Below, one piece after another: positions 23,573-33,448 of a stretch of DNA of 64,000 bases (position 1 is its first letter; every line of letters starts with the position of its first letter). The translations under genes and the position numbers were made by a program. The notes under the pieces are model-generated. The model did not search any database. It saw only the letters and a program-made list of their open reading frames with translations, and was not told where the DNA came from. The stretch is from Hyaloscypha bicolor E (lineage: Eukaryota; Ascomycota; Leotiomycetes; Helotiales; Hyaloscyphaceae), in NCBI RefSeq assembly GCF_002865645.1, contig NW_020194560.1, positions 682,001 to 746,000 on the forward strand, in the 5' to 3' direction.

Positions 23573-24003
23573 GGGACGTATTCTTGTAAAGCGAGTGACT
23601 CAGACCGGATTGTTAGCCGTAATGAAGCAGCGAGGAATTGCATGAGAAGGCCCAAGATTACTTGTTGGTTGGGAACTGGGGAGATCTGCTCTTGACTTTG
23701 AGATTAAGGGAGCTAGAAGTGGAGGTCTTTGCGAGTGAGCCATGTTCTTTCATGCACTTCACTGTTCGGGGGCTTCTGTCTTCTTCATGAAATTGGTCTT
23801 CAAGATTTATTCCGTTTCCTACATTCTCCCAGCTTAGAAAAGAGGAGAGATTTCCTATCTACTTCGCGCTCGCTGTATTCTCGGATTCTCCTCTCATATT
23901 CCCACCCTCAGACCAGAATGTAAAGCTGCGGTTACATAATGATAAAAAGCCAACAACAATACTGACAAACTCAAAAACATTGTCTATTGAACAAGTCATT
24001 TCA

Positions 24004-24667
24004 TCACACCAACGAGCACCCCACGTTCCCAATATCAGTCGAGTCCGACCAAACCCCCTTCTCATTATCATGACCCGCAATGAACGCCCGTATCGGGGGA
24101 TACGGACCCGGCTCGAAGAAGCAATCCGTCTTTGCGCCCCAACTCCCATCTCGAAAGCCATTGTTCTGTCTCGCAATAATATATGCACCCCAGATGATCG
24201 ACGAGTCCGAAGTCCGGAATCTGCCCACTTGGGCAGTGCCGCCCAGTGTGAAGCCGTCGCCGTCGAGCTGGATGACTTGCATATAGCCGTCGCTGGAGAC
24301 GCGGCAGCCGTTGTTGTTGCACAGTTCGGATGTGTAGTAGTAGGTGTACCGACGACTGGTTTGGTTCCGCCGCCGCTTCGTGGATTTAAAGGTGCGAACC
24401 TTGGAGGGAGAGGGTTTGTGGGAGGTGGGACGTATTGCAATGTTACGTTAGAAGTGGGAACAGCAATGGGTGGGGGCGCTGGCGTCCTGTGAGGTGCAAT
24501 ATATGGCGCCGTTTCGTTGGTAGTGGGAACTGTAATAGATGTTGGCAATGGCTAGGCTAGGAAGAGTTCTTTAGCATACTTGTGCCATTATGGCTCACAG
24601 GCGTGGAATATCCAAACAAGGGGAGAGTAGCGACTATTGAAAGCAAGGTTACGATGTTTTGAAGCAT
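24004..24667 (-). CDS. small secreted protein with four cysteines, ~188 aa (three exons proposed)
   Basis: Exon 1 (24580-24667) encodes a clear signal peptide, MLQNIVTLLSIVATLPLFGY. A 50-bp intron (24530-24579, GTATGC...TTACAG) leads to a Pro/Thr-rich linker (exon 2, 24447-24529). A second proposed 47-bp intron (24400-24446, GTAACA...CCAAG) restores the frame into exon 3 (24004-24399). That exon encodes YTYYYTSELCNNNGCR, then MQVIQLDGDGFTLGG, KTDCFF and ends NVGCSLV. Total length is 567 nt, a whole number of codons. The four Cys, signal peptide and size fit a secreted effector-like or cell-wall protein; I do not recognise the family. Intron 2 has a weak donor. The competing 229-codon frame is low-complexity (Ser/Thr/Ala) and is judged a shadow. 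Possible N-glycosylation sites: NGT, NET, NVT. Confidence 0.55.
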
Positions 24668-26468
24668 TTTGGCGCCTGGAGTAAGATGTACGACAGTTTT
24701 GGAGATAGTTGCTAGGATCGCAGAGATATCACAATTGTCAAAGTGAGTAAATGTAGAAGGCTGTGTTTTATCACTCTCCCTGAGGAGCAAAGGTGGTATT
24801 TATCAACAGAGTGATGGATTGTAGTGATGTTCATTTCAAGACAGCTAAAAGAGAGCTCCGAAACTGTGGAGGCTGTACTACTATTCAAAGACATGCCGAA
24901 ATGCTTCCTGGCGTATAGAAAAGGAGTATCCATAAGGCTGAACCAAGGTTTGGAGCTTCTCATCTCCGAAATTGTTGAAGAAGGAGCGTTGGGCTGATGA
25001 TTGGCTTGAAGTGGCAATTTCCGTTGGCGGTGCAAGTGGCGGCTGCTGAGGCTGAGAAGGAAGCTTTTTAGCTTGCTGTCACGTGCAGGTGGTTTTCCAT
25101 GAAGTCTTCGAGATGTTGCATTGAGGATAGTAGGATAGACAAATGAGGTAGGGATAATAGCATGAAGTGGCATCAACTACGCGGTTTTAACTTCTCCTAG
25201 GGTAGCTCCCCTTTCTTTTGGGGCGGTCTCGCTAAGCTTTGGTTAGTTTCGCTTAAAGTTACTAGGAATTTCGGGGAGAGGGCTGCATTCCTGTTATTTT
25301 TATTCCGTGATGAAGAATATAGAAAAGACGCCGTTCATTCGAAAGTGACCTTCCTGCCCTGCTCTCAAGGCCACTTCAGAAGTCTGAGCATTCTCCTTGC
25401 TTAGCGATCATCTATGTACCCCAAATTATAAAGATCCATCCAAGTAACCTCGCGTCTCAGAATCGTGCAATTGGTTTTGTCCCAATTTATTTTGCCCTCG
25501 CTGCCCCTTTCAAGCTTTCAGCTTCCGTCCACCTGCCGGTGACTTAATATGCCAAGCGACGAAGTCCTTCAGCTGCTCCAAAATAGATAACCTATATCCA
25601 ATCAATTGGTTCCGTCTTCGCTTGGCACAAGTAAGGCTTCCAAGAACTGGCGAACATCATGCTTCACCAGAAAGGCGCAGCCGCGATGAGTTTGAGGATT
25701 AGGTCACGAAGTACTTCATGCATTTATCACTATTATCGCTACGGAAAGATTTATGTCCATGCCTGCACAGGCAGTGGAGAAAGAGGAAAAAAGGAGACAA
25801 CTAAGTGGGTGGGGCCCCATCTTTACGTTTCTCCTGGCTCTTGTAACCTTGTTTGAAAAATTTGGCGCCAGGATTGAACCACCCACGATACTCTGTCATG
25901 AATTAATCCCAATTTATTACACTTGTTGAATTGCAACGATGACATCACTTGTCTTTCTCTTGTGCCTTCTACAATCACATACTTTCGTCATGCTGCTGAA
26001 CCAGTTCGCAACAGCAGGCCCACCCAAAATATGTGCACCCTCGAACATCCAAAGCTTTTTCAAAAGGCGCCCCCGACAGTGCTCCACGGTTTTGCATTAG
26101 CTACCTCCACTACTCAGCCGCTACCAACTGTCGCAATGACTCTGACGCCCACGGCTCTGACAAAAATTATGCAAAAGACCGTTTCAAAATGCATGGAGAC
26201 AGATACCTTCATCTTTGACACGAGCTATGTTACAATTCTTTTTGCAATAACCTACCCGTTCTCTCCCCTATGACATATACTCTTCTTTCTTTATCGAAGT
26301 TAAAGGCCTGCTAGCAGCTTTCGGGTTAATGACTGAGAACGACGTAACAAGCAGTTCAGTGTAAGTCAGTTCATCGCAAGCCAGATAGCTAATCGCTCAC
26401 TGCTCGTAGATTCCTAATATTTGGCGGAAGTTTCATGACAAGAAGCGCGCACAGGGTTTTAGCGTGCT
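24668..26468. other. intergenic, no convincing gene
   Basis: The first ~150 bp are the likely 5' leader and promoter of the minus-strand secreted protein; a TATA-like GATAAATAC lies near 24797 on the minus strand. Several ORFs of 65-154 codons (such as 24712-25176 minus and 25923-26273 plus) have no recognisable domain, no paired start and splice signals, and compositions like random frames. Confidence 0.45.
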
Positions 26469-26952
26469 TCAATCTCCCAAAAGGAGCCATCCCCTTCCCG
26501 CTTCCCCGACATCTCTTACAAGCCGCCCAAGCTCAGCCTTGTCCCTAGCCTGCTCCTCCATCGCCCACCCGCCGCGACTGTAATTCTCTCTTCCAGCACC
26601 GCTCTCGATTTCGACTTCGTAATCGCAACCACCACCGCACTTTCCAAGACAATTACACGCCTGGATACAAGACCGTGACTGTGATAATGACTTCGGAAAC
26701 TGTAGAGTATTTTTGCTACGGGTATGGGATCGGGCGTGTGCGTTGCATGTGCCGACACCGTGTTGTCCCGACACCTGTACAGATATTAGGCTCAAGTTTG
26801 GGCTGCTTTGTGTACTCCCTGGTGTCACTGATTCGTGCGAGCTCTCGACTGCTTGGGGGTGTCCCTGTACTGCAACGAATAAGTACAGCATACATCCGTT
26901 CTATCTTTGGTCTCTGCAGAGTCTGGGAATCGGGGTAGAGTCTGCTATTTAG
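26469..26952. other. overlapping cysteine-rich ORFs, gene status unresolved
   Basis: On the plus strand one frame (about 26660-26950) carries ten Cys in about 75 residues, including PTPCCPDTC, SCELSTAWGCPC. On the minus strand a 140-codon ORF holds CIQACNCLGKCGGGCDYE. At most one is real. A GTATGG donor at 26721 and a CTGTACAG acceptor at 26782 would make a 62-bp plus-strand intron. No signal peptide or known domain could be assigned; it may be a decayed secreted-protein gene. Confidence 0.3.
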
Positions 26953-27941
26953 GTGTAGCCGGGGAAAGGACTGCTTAGTATGAAGTCTTCCGCGGCGAAG
27001 TACTGTAGTCGGGAAGCGATTTTGACTTTAGAGGGCGTGTTTTTGAGTCTACGAAGGCGGCGGGCATTAAAATCAGTTCAACTCGCTAAGCGAGGATTTG
27101 GGAAGTCTAGGGGCTATGCGGTTATAAATGTCTCGCAATTTCTCCCTAAAATTAATCGTTATAAAAATCTTGGAAAAGATTAATGTGCTATTTTTCTATT
27201 ATATAACACTCTTATGGAAAGTTTTAGGAGTTGCGTTAGGGATTAGTGCGACTTTCCGCACAAGGCAATTTTGGTGTTCTTGCGCGCACTCTGTAGATGG
27301 ACGATTTTCAATGCCCGTCGCCTTCGTAGTCGTCGCAGGTTAGCTGAGGATCGTTGCGTGCGTAGCATAGACGATCCCATAATAAAATTTCAATGAAGGA
27401 TGGAAGTAGAAGTACCAATCGCAGATAATAGGGCTGATTTAAAATTTCAATTCCACGGCCTGCGATTTGTTTAGACTCTCTGACAATTTCTAGGAGGAAG
27501 AAAAGGCCATCTTGCCTTCAGTGATATTCACCCTACCTATCGCGTCGAGATTGTTGGCACCTGATTTTCATGCTGGACAAAATTCTATAGCCAGTCCCTA
27601 TTTAGGTTGTAGTATGACATTTTATGTAGGCTAGAAGTCTTCGAAACTTGTAGATGGATGTTTTTGGTGAACCCCTGCATAAGCAAAATAAGCGAGATAG
27701 AAAAGGGGAAGGGAGGGGCAGCGGCTAGCGGCGCATGCGAACGGCGCGCGTTGCCGAGAATTTTAGTGTTCCAACCCCGGGAGTGGCACACTTAACCCAG
27801 GGTGAAAGGGGGCGCGAATCAAGCTTCCTTAGCAGCTTCGCGCGATTCTCAGTGGGTTGGAGCGATTTTAAGTTCCTTCGGATTAAAGTCGAGTAAAGCT
27901 CGCATGAGATCAATTTGATCAGATATTTATCATACTAGGGA
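26953..27941. other. intergenic, no convincing gene
   Basis: Short ORFs on both strands without domains. Composition is normal. Nothing repeated or structured was noticed. Confidence 0.45.
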
Positions 27942-29464
27942 ATGAGTAAATATGTCCTGTTGTTCATGATGAGATTCTCAATATTGTTAATAATTATATT
28001 CAGTGGAGCTGTCACAAACGCAGCATACTCTGGCGATATTGTCAATACTGGTATTTTTACTCCCCTCCCTTCTATTTATTATTGCTTATAAAGACCCCGG
28101 GGTCGACTAGACCGCCATCATCATCAACGGTTCCATAATTGGGGGCCTCCAATCCCCACCATCAACTTGGACGCCAGCCATCGTACAAGGAGCACAGTAC
28201 CTCGCTGCACTTAAATCCAACCACGGATCCCTCGCTTTCCAGCAACTCGCCGTATCTCACGCCGCACACAACACCCTCGCAAGGGTCTTCCATGGAACAC
28301 GAAACTATGCTTCTACCGACAAGTCACTCAAATCCATCCTCTCCTTAATTGGTCATGATCCGACTTCTGACGAAGGTAAAGCAGCTGTAAAGATTGGGAA
28401 AGAGAGGCTGCCAGATTCGCGATCTCAAGGATGGCCGATTACGGGATTAATTATTTTGTCGATTACGTTTACGGTCCTCTAAATACAGGAGTTTATCAGG
28501 CAACACCGGGAGGAAGTCCATTACCCGATACTCCACAAGCACAATTTGTGAAACTCTTCGCTTCCGTCGGCGACGTAACCCAGTTTTCTCTCTCTCCGCC
28601 TCCAGATCCCGCGAAGGCAGGTTACCAGGGCTACCTGCTCTATGGGAAGGATGAAGGAGAAGCAAACTCGACAGTCAGGAAGTCACATGATTCTGATACT
28701 GCTTATTTCTGGCGGGAAAGTAGTCCTACGTACGTTCAGACCGAAATCCTCCGAAATCTGAAATAGAATAGAAGGTGTAAATGCAGACTCATGAGTTAAA
28801 CCGTGTTTGGAACAGAATGGCAGGAGCAGTAATCGGCGAAACCCTCGCAACCAACGTCTTAGCTTCAACGAAATTCTTCGCACAGCTCAATTTCGCACTC
28901 GCAAATGGAGGAATAGTAGCATGGCACGTCAAGTTTCAAAGCTTAAACTGGCGCCCAGTCACAACAATCCAACGAACAGACATCTGGCTTTCAGCTGGGT
29001 TGAATGTTTCCGACCCAGCCTGGGCCCCTTTGTTGTCTCCAACACCTAGTCATCCAGATTACCCTTCCACCCATGCAACCTTTAGCGGTGCTGGGAGTGC
29101 TGTCATGTCACGTGCTACGTACAGGCACGTATATAGCTTCTTCACCGCCCTTAAGGCACAATCATTCTTACATATTTACACAATACACACCACATTCCAC
29201 TTCCACAGCTTGTCCAGGCCGTGAGATGTCATTAGGGCTTACAACAATGGAAGTGACGATGTTTCTGTGACTGTCAGCTCCAACGTCACGCTTAACAATC
29301 GTGGAGTCATCACCAGGACTTATACGAGTTTGACAGAAGCGGCCATTGAGAATGGGGACAGTCGTGTGTTTGGCGGTATGCACTTCCCCTTCTCCTCCGG
29401 CGCCGGAATCACCCTTGGAAATGCCGTGGCATTGAAGACTACGGTGAATTTTGATGAGCATTGA
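27942..29464 (+). pseudogene. vanadium-dependent haloperoxidase / PAP2-type secreted enzyme, frameshifted
   Basis: Starts with a signal peptide (MRFSILLIIIFSGAVTNA, from 27969; an in-frame ATG also lies at 27942), then YSGDIVNT. After an intron of about 65 bp ending at 28110, the frame reads TAIIINGSIIGG through DEGKAAVKIGKE. An extra AG at about 28405-28406 then shifts it; the next frame resumes family sequence (AARFAISRMADYGINYFVDY, then DTAYFWRESSPT). Later exons hold WHVKFQSLNWRPVT, HPDYPSTHATFSGAG and SRVFGGMHF, ending at 29464. The family's vanadate ligands (Lys, Arg in the first motif, His in the second, Arg and His in the third) are all still present. Working members oxidise halides with peroxide, or hydrolyse phosphate esters in the PAP2 relatives. 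Splice sites at 28045, 28730 and 29140 do not join cleanly in phase. Alternatively it is a working gene with a sequencing error; the single 2-nt shift is the key evidence against function. Confidence 0.72.
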
Positions 29465-29764
29465 TCTGATTTCTGAAGAGCTGATGAGTCTTTCTGTAGT
29501 CTGCAGAAATTGTTGAAGGCGGCTAGTCATTCTTTGGAACCTTTGAGGGAATAATTGAATGCAATATTTGATTGATAATTGATGACCTCCCTGCTCTCTG
29601 TTCCTAACCTACAACACCACTCCCTAATACACATACAAAGAAGACCAAAATCCAGAACGCCATAACACCGTTTCAATACCTCTCAGAGTTGAGGAATGCA
29701 GGGATCCAAGAGTCATTGTCCATAAACTGTGAAAAGTCAGTTACAACCGTGGATCTTTGGATGA

Positions 29765-29986
29765 TTACCCACAGGGGTCCTGCGGTTGTGTATCTGGTTG
29801 ATCACTCCCTTCTCCTTGAGACGAAGTGTAGGAGAAAATAGAGGTTGGCATGGCGAACGTGAGCAAAACTACACCTATGCAAAGGAAAAGTTTGTATAGG
29901 AGGATAACTTTGTAGAATCGCAGATGAGATATCTCTGGATACTTCGATGTTTCAAGATGCACAGGAAGAGGGAATGTAGCTCTCAC
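29765..29986 (-). CDS. hypothetical 73-aa protein with one membrane segment
   Basis: The ORF has a hydrophobic stretch at about residues 27-46 (VILLYKLFLCIGVVLLTFAM), followed by a Ser/Gln/Pro-rich tail ending QPDTQPQDPCG. At its end a GTGGGTAATC donor, a TAACTGAC branch-like site and a TTTTCACAG acceptor (29727) suggest a 42-46-bp intron, but neither donor choice gives a clearly better protein. Family not recognised; may be chance. Confidence 0.27.
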   Translation of the reverse strand: MRATFPLPVHLETSKYPEISHLRFYKVILLYKLFLCIGVVLLTFAMPTSIFSYTSSQGEGSDQPDTQPQDPCG

Positions 29987-30219
29987 TTATATACCCATTA
30001 ACAGCCAGCAAAGACGGTACACGACGAATGTTTCAGCCATGGGGACACAAACTCAATTCCCTGTGAAAACAACATCCAATCTCACCGAGTAACAGACACG
30101 CAAGCAATTGCAGATCAAAAGCTTGAATATCAAATAGGAATCGCTGCCTCGAATACCGGATCCGTTATCAGGAAGGATTCCCGGGGACTGCTTACCGCGT
30201 TTCGCCTCCTCAGCCAACA

Positions 30220-30420
30220 TCATACTTTCCCGCGCTTGAACCAGGATCTCTGCATGTCGACTCCTCCGATCCCTCGCGTTTCATTATCTTCAGCCGCGTC
30301 TGCCTTGGAGCTTGAAGACCGGTCATTGGAGCCGCTGCTCGTATAGGCATCCGTGAGGCACTCTTTGAAGCGCGAGAAGCGGGGTGTTTTGGGGTTGGTT
30401 GGTTGTGGATGCTCAGCCAC
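30220..30420 (-). CDS. hypothetical 66-aa ORF, possibly one exon of a longer gene
   Basis: Reads MAEHPQPTNPKTPRFSRFKE and continues Ser/Asp/Glu-rich. Near its end another frame becomes strongly helix-like (HAEILVQARESMMLAEEAKR) up to a GTAAGC donor at about 30194, so an unrecognised splice or frameshift between the frames is possible. No domain recognised. Confidence 0.27.
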   Translation of the reverse strand: MAEHPQPTNPKTPRFSRFKECLTDAYTSSGSNDRSSSSKADAAEDNETRGIGGVDMQRSWFKRGKV

Positions 30421-30754
30421 CTCGCTTCAACAGGGGAAGTTCAGCTGCCGCGACACCACGGCGTAAGCGGCGAGGCACGCTAACTCCTGGCGCTTATGTG
30501 CGGCACTGAATGCAAGGCTGTAGGATGGTGTGGATGGTAAGACCAATGAGATAAGTTATAAGTTGGTACGAATTATGCAAAGTGCTGACAAAACATTTCC
30601 AGACGGCTGATCACATGACAACTTTTCCAACCCCGAAGCCCCGATAAACCGCAAGTTTTGAAGTGGTACACGACAAGCTCGGGCCTACCCTGTGCGAAGG
30701 CGCGGGAGCCTAGAGCGTGATGAGGACAAATCATGGCTTCTATCACCGATCAGG

Positions 30755-31122
30755 CTACTGATCTGCGAGCCCCCGACAAACAGGGCTAGTGTTGTTGAAG
30801 CGGAGAGTCTTGGTGAGGTCTTCAGGCACTTGGATCGCTTGGTCGAGCCGAGGCTGGCGCTGACTCATAACCCTGGTGAGTGGATTTCCGAGTTTGGGTA
30901 GAATGATATTTGTCTGATCATGAAACCCAGGCTTAGCAGACGAACAATTTTGCGGCCTAGAAAACATGCTGGACATCTTGGCAGCTGCTTGCCTAACCAT
31001 CACCATTATGTCTGACAATTTCACATGGCCAGGAAGATACGTCGTTCTGAGACCTTTTCGTATAACTTCAAACCCGCATTTTTCACACTGGTCTCTCGGT
31101 CCGTGCCTTGATTCTCCAGACA
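30755..31122 (-). CDS. hypothetical open frame with a CEKCGF motif
   Basis: A 122-codon minus-strand frame with no ATG at its upstream end (it opens after a TGA), containing DQCEKCGFEVIRKGLRTTYLP. The CxxC could be half of a zinc site. If real it would be an internal or 3' exon whose start lies upstream. No family recognised and no splice acceptor confirmed. Confidence 0.22.
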
Positions 31123-31123
31123 A

Positions 31124-31880
31124 TCAATGTTAAAATACCAGATTCCCTATAGTATCATCTTGCAAAAATCAAAATCCCCGGCCACTAGCTTGCCCTATTT
31201 TCCAAAATCTGGAAACTTTTAATACCAGATTGATCTGAAGTAGAATCTGTGCTTACATGGGTCCTTTGGACTTGGTTTTACCTCAGAAGCATCGTGGCTC
31301 TCTTCCTCCTGCATAATCGCATTCCAACCCCTGACTGCGGCGCAAAACATGGCCATATTATGACTCCTGGTGAAATTTTGGTTCCAGACGCCTCAGCACT
31401 GGAGGATAGAGGTATTGAGAGCAAGTGAACAAAATTATATACTCAGAGAGAAACGAAGACGAACTAATCAAGTCAAAATGGACGAGAAGTGCTAGCGAGT
31501 CGAGGAGTCCCTTGAGGAGTAGAACCTTGAGATAGAGATGGGAGCGAGAGACTGGCGTTTATAAGGACGAAACGCCTGCTACACACTGCAAGATACACAG
31601 AAATCATGCAGACCCGGACCCGAATGACACATATCATTTCTTCTTGTTGGGTTCTGCCGTATGAAGTCCACGTATTGGCGGCTTGTGGAAGCTGTCAAGG
31701 AAGTGTGCCACATTAAGACATTGGAGTTGGAAAATATAGACTGTAAGTGGCTCCATCGGTCCTGGATTCCCGTTTCAGTTACCACACTACGTCGACATGA
31801 GTGATACTTGAAGAGATAGCCAACTCCGAATCCGCCTTATCAAAAAAAGAAAAACGAGAAAGGAGTCCTGCTGACCCACT
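31124..31880. other. intergenic, no convincing gene
   Basis: Only short ORFs without domains (for example 31579-31785 minus). Nothing structured noticed. Confidence 0.4.
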
Positions 31881-31881
31881 C

Positions 31882-32125
31882 GATGCATTTCGCGCATTCC
31901 CGAATTTTGGATTGGCCGATATGCACACCATTCCTGCACACAATATTGCCTCATGCATGCATTACGTGTCTTCCTTGGACCTTCATTTGGCGGCATACAC
32001 ACCAGTGAGCCCATTTCCTGCAAGAAATATTGCTGCGTTGATGCATTTCGTGTTTTCCCGGACTTCTCATTGGAGGCGATAGCCTTTATCGCTGCACCAA
32101 TGCATTTCATATATTCTCGACTTTA
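31882..32125. repeat. degenerate tandem repeat, about four units of 59-84 bp
   Basis: The landmark ATGCATTTCG / ATGCATTACG recurs at about 31883, 31957, 32041 and 32100, each followed by a TTCCC-GA-TT-like stretch, and CA-AATATTGC recurs between them. On the minus strand two adjacent units translate in one frame as KTRNASTQQYFLQE and KTRNACMRQYCVQE, so the repeat may once have been coding. Confidence 0.5.
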
Positions 32126-32930
32126 TTACTGGCTGGAGCTCACACCATTTTCTTGAATTTTGCTAAATTGAGTTTGTTCATCCTGTCGTGCAACCAACCC
32201 CAGGCAAGCCACGAAAGGCTCATTGCGCGGCCCTACTCGGTCAATGCCCACTCTTTAAACCCTTGTTTCTTCCCGACTTCCTATATTATCAAATGGTACA
32301 AGGAAGAGCATATGACAAGAGGTCGAGCGTGTTATCAGAACAACTTTGGGAAGGCCAGATACCCAATTAGTACCTGGGCAAACTAGATACTTGATTGGAG
32401 ACGAAGTTCGAGTGCGGACGATATAGTTGCATTAGTCCTGTCAGTTGGTGGCACTTGACCTTGGCTAAACAGAGTTCATGAAACGAACATGGAAAATTCT
32501 GAACAACCATTTTGTCAGATTGCTTATCGAGTTGAAGTTTTGGTCACATCTCAAGAGGCTGGGAGTAGGCTTGAATGGTCGGTTGACATGCTTGGGAAGT
32601 ACAACGATATCTATCCATGCAAGTCACATGGAGAGGAGATCATACCTTGTCTTTTAATGCCATTGACAGCGATCTACAGTCAAAGGTTTGTTTTATAAAA
32701 TGAAGTCCAACACTTGGATTTCGGGAGCTGGCCAGAGTCAAAATTAAGCTGAAACGCGGAGTGCTTAGCGCAGTTCTAACGAGTAAACGAGTCACTAGTC
32801 CCCGGCCTTGCTATTAAAAGACACGTAATTGGTCCCATTATCTTAAACATCGCGTCCTCCTTCGCGAGTCTTTTCTCTTGACTAGACTCACCGCCGTACC
32901 AAACAAATAGTGCCAGGGTGTCAAAAAATA
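32126..32930. other. intergenic, no convincing gene
   Basis: ORFs of 60-77 codons on the plus strand lack domains and overlap each other. Composition normal until the AT island begins at about 32930. Confidence 0.4.
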
Positions 32931-32933
32931 ATC

Positions 32934-33090
32934 AAAAGCTAATTAATTAGAATTAATTATAATTTGATTAGTAGGATTTTGACTTGACTTGATTTGATTA
33001 GATTTATAATTAACTATAATTAATTGTAATTATTATATAAAAGAATAAAAATTCATTTTTTTATAAAAATTATTAAATAACTAATTATTA
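32934..33090 (+). repeat. AT-rich repeat X, truncated copy
   Basis: Corresponds to the first ~150 bp of repeat X (shared AAAAGCTAATTAATTA, GATTTTGACTTGA, ATTATTAAATAACTAAT). It retains more TpG/TpC than the copies at 1966 and 61530 and stops shortly before the LTR of element G1. Confidence 0.6.
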
Positions 33091-33121
33091 TAGTTGTGTA
33101 TCACGTGCGCGACTAGTTACG

Positions 33122-33448
33122 TGTGAGGCACTTAATAGCAGGGTGATGCACAAGTAGTTAAGGTAAGTAAGCTGCAGAGTGACGCTTGCAAGTGTAACTG
33201 ATTCCAAGAATTGATTCTAACAAAAGACTAATTAATGCCCCTTTCCAAAGCTAGAAGCGTCTCCCTATATATTCCCTAGTACTTAGCCAAGCTTGCGAAG
33301 CACTTTACTTAACTAGGAAATACGATCCCATGCAATCCGTACGATTCCGATCGCCCGTATAATTCCGATTACAAGCTTTACCCAAAATAGGAAACTAGAT
33401 TCATAATATCTAATACCTATTCATACGCCATTATATATACCTATTATA
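33122..33448 (-). repeat. LTR of G1 (3' LTR in element orientation)
   Basis: 327 bp, left edge TGTGAGGCACTTAATAGC, right edge TACCTATTATA. Much less mutated than its partner at 60156-60482, keeping CpA, TpG and CpG. Confidence 0.85.

Noticed and set aside
23859..24548. 229-codon minus-strand ORF as the main product
   Set aside because: Its second half is low-complexity Ser/Thr/Ala and Arg-rich, while the alternative frame gives a well-formed Cys-containing domain following a signal peptide.
24712..25176. 154-codon minus-strand ORF
   Set aside because: Lies in the leader and promoter of the secreted-protein gene, shows no domain, and residue use (Ser/Leu/His-rich) resembles a random frame.
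25923..26273. 116-codon plus-strand ORF
   Set aside because: No domain, no splice or promoter support, and an overlapping frame is equally open.
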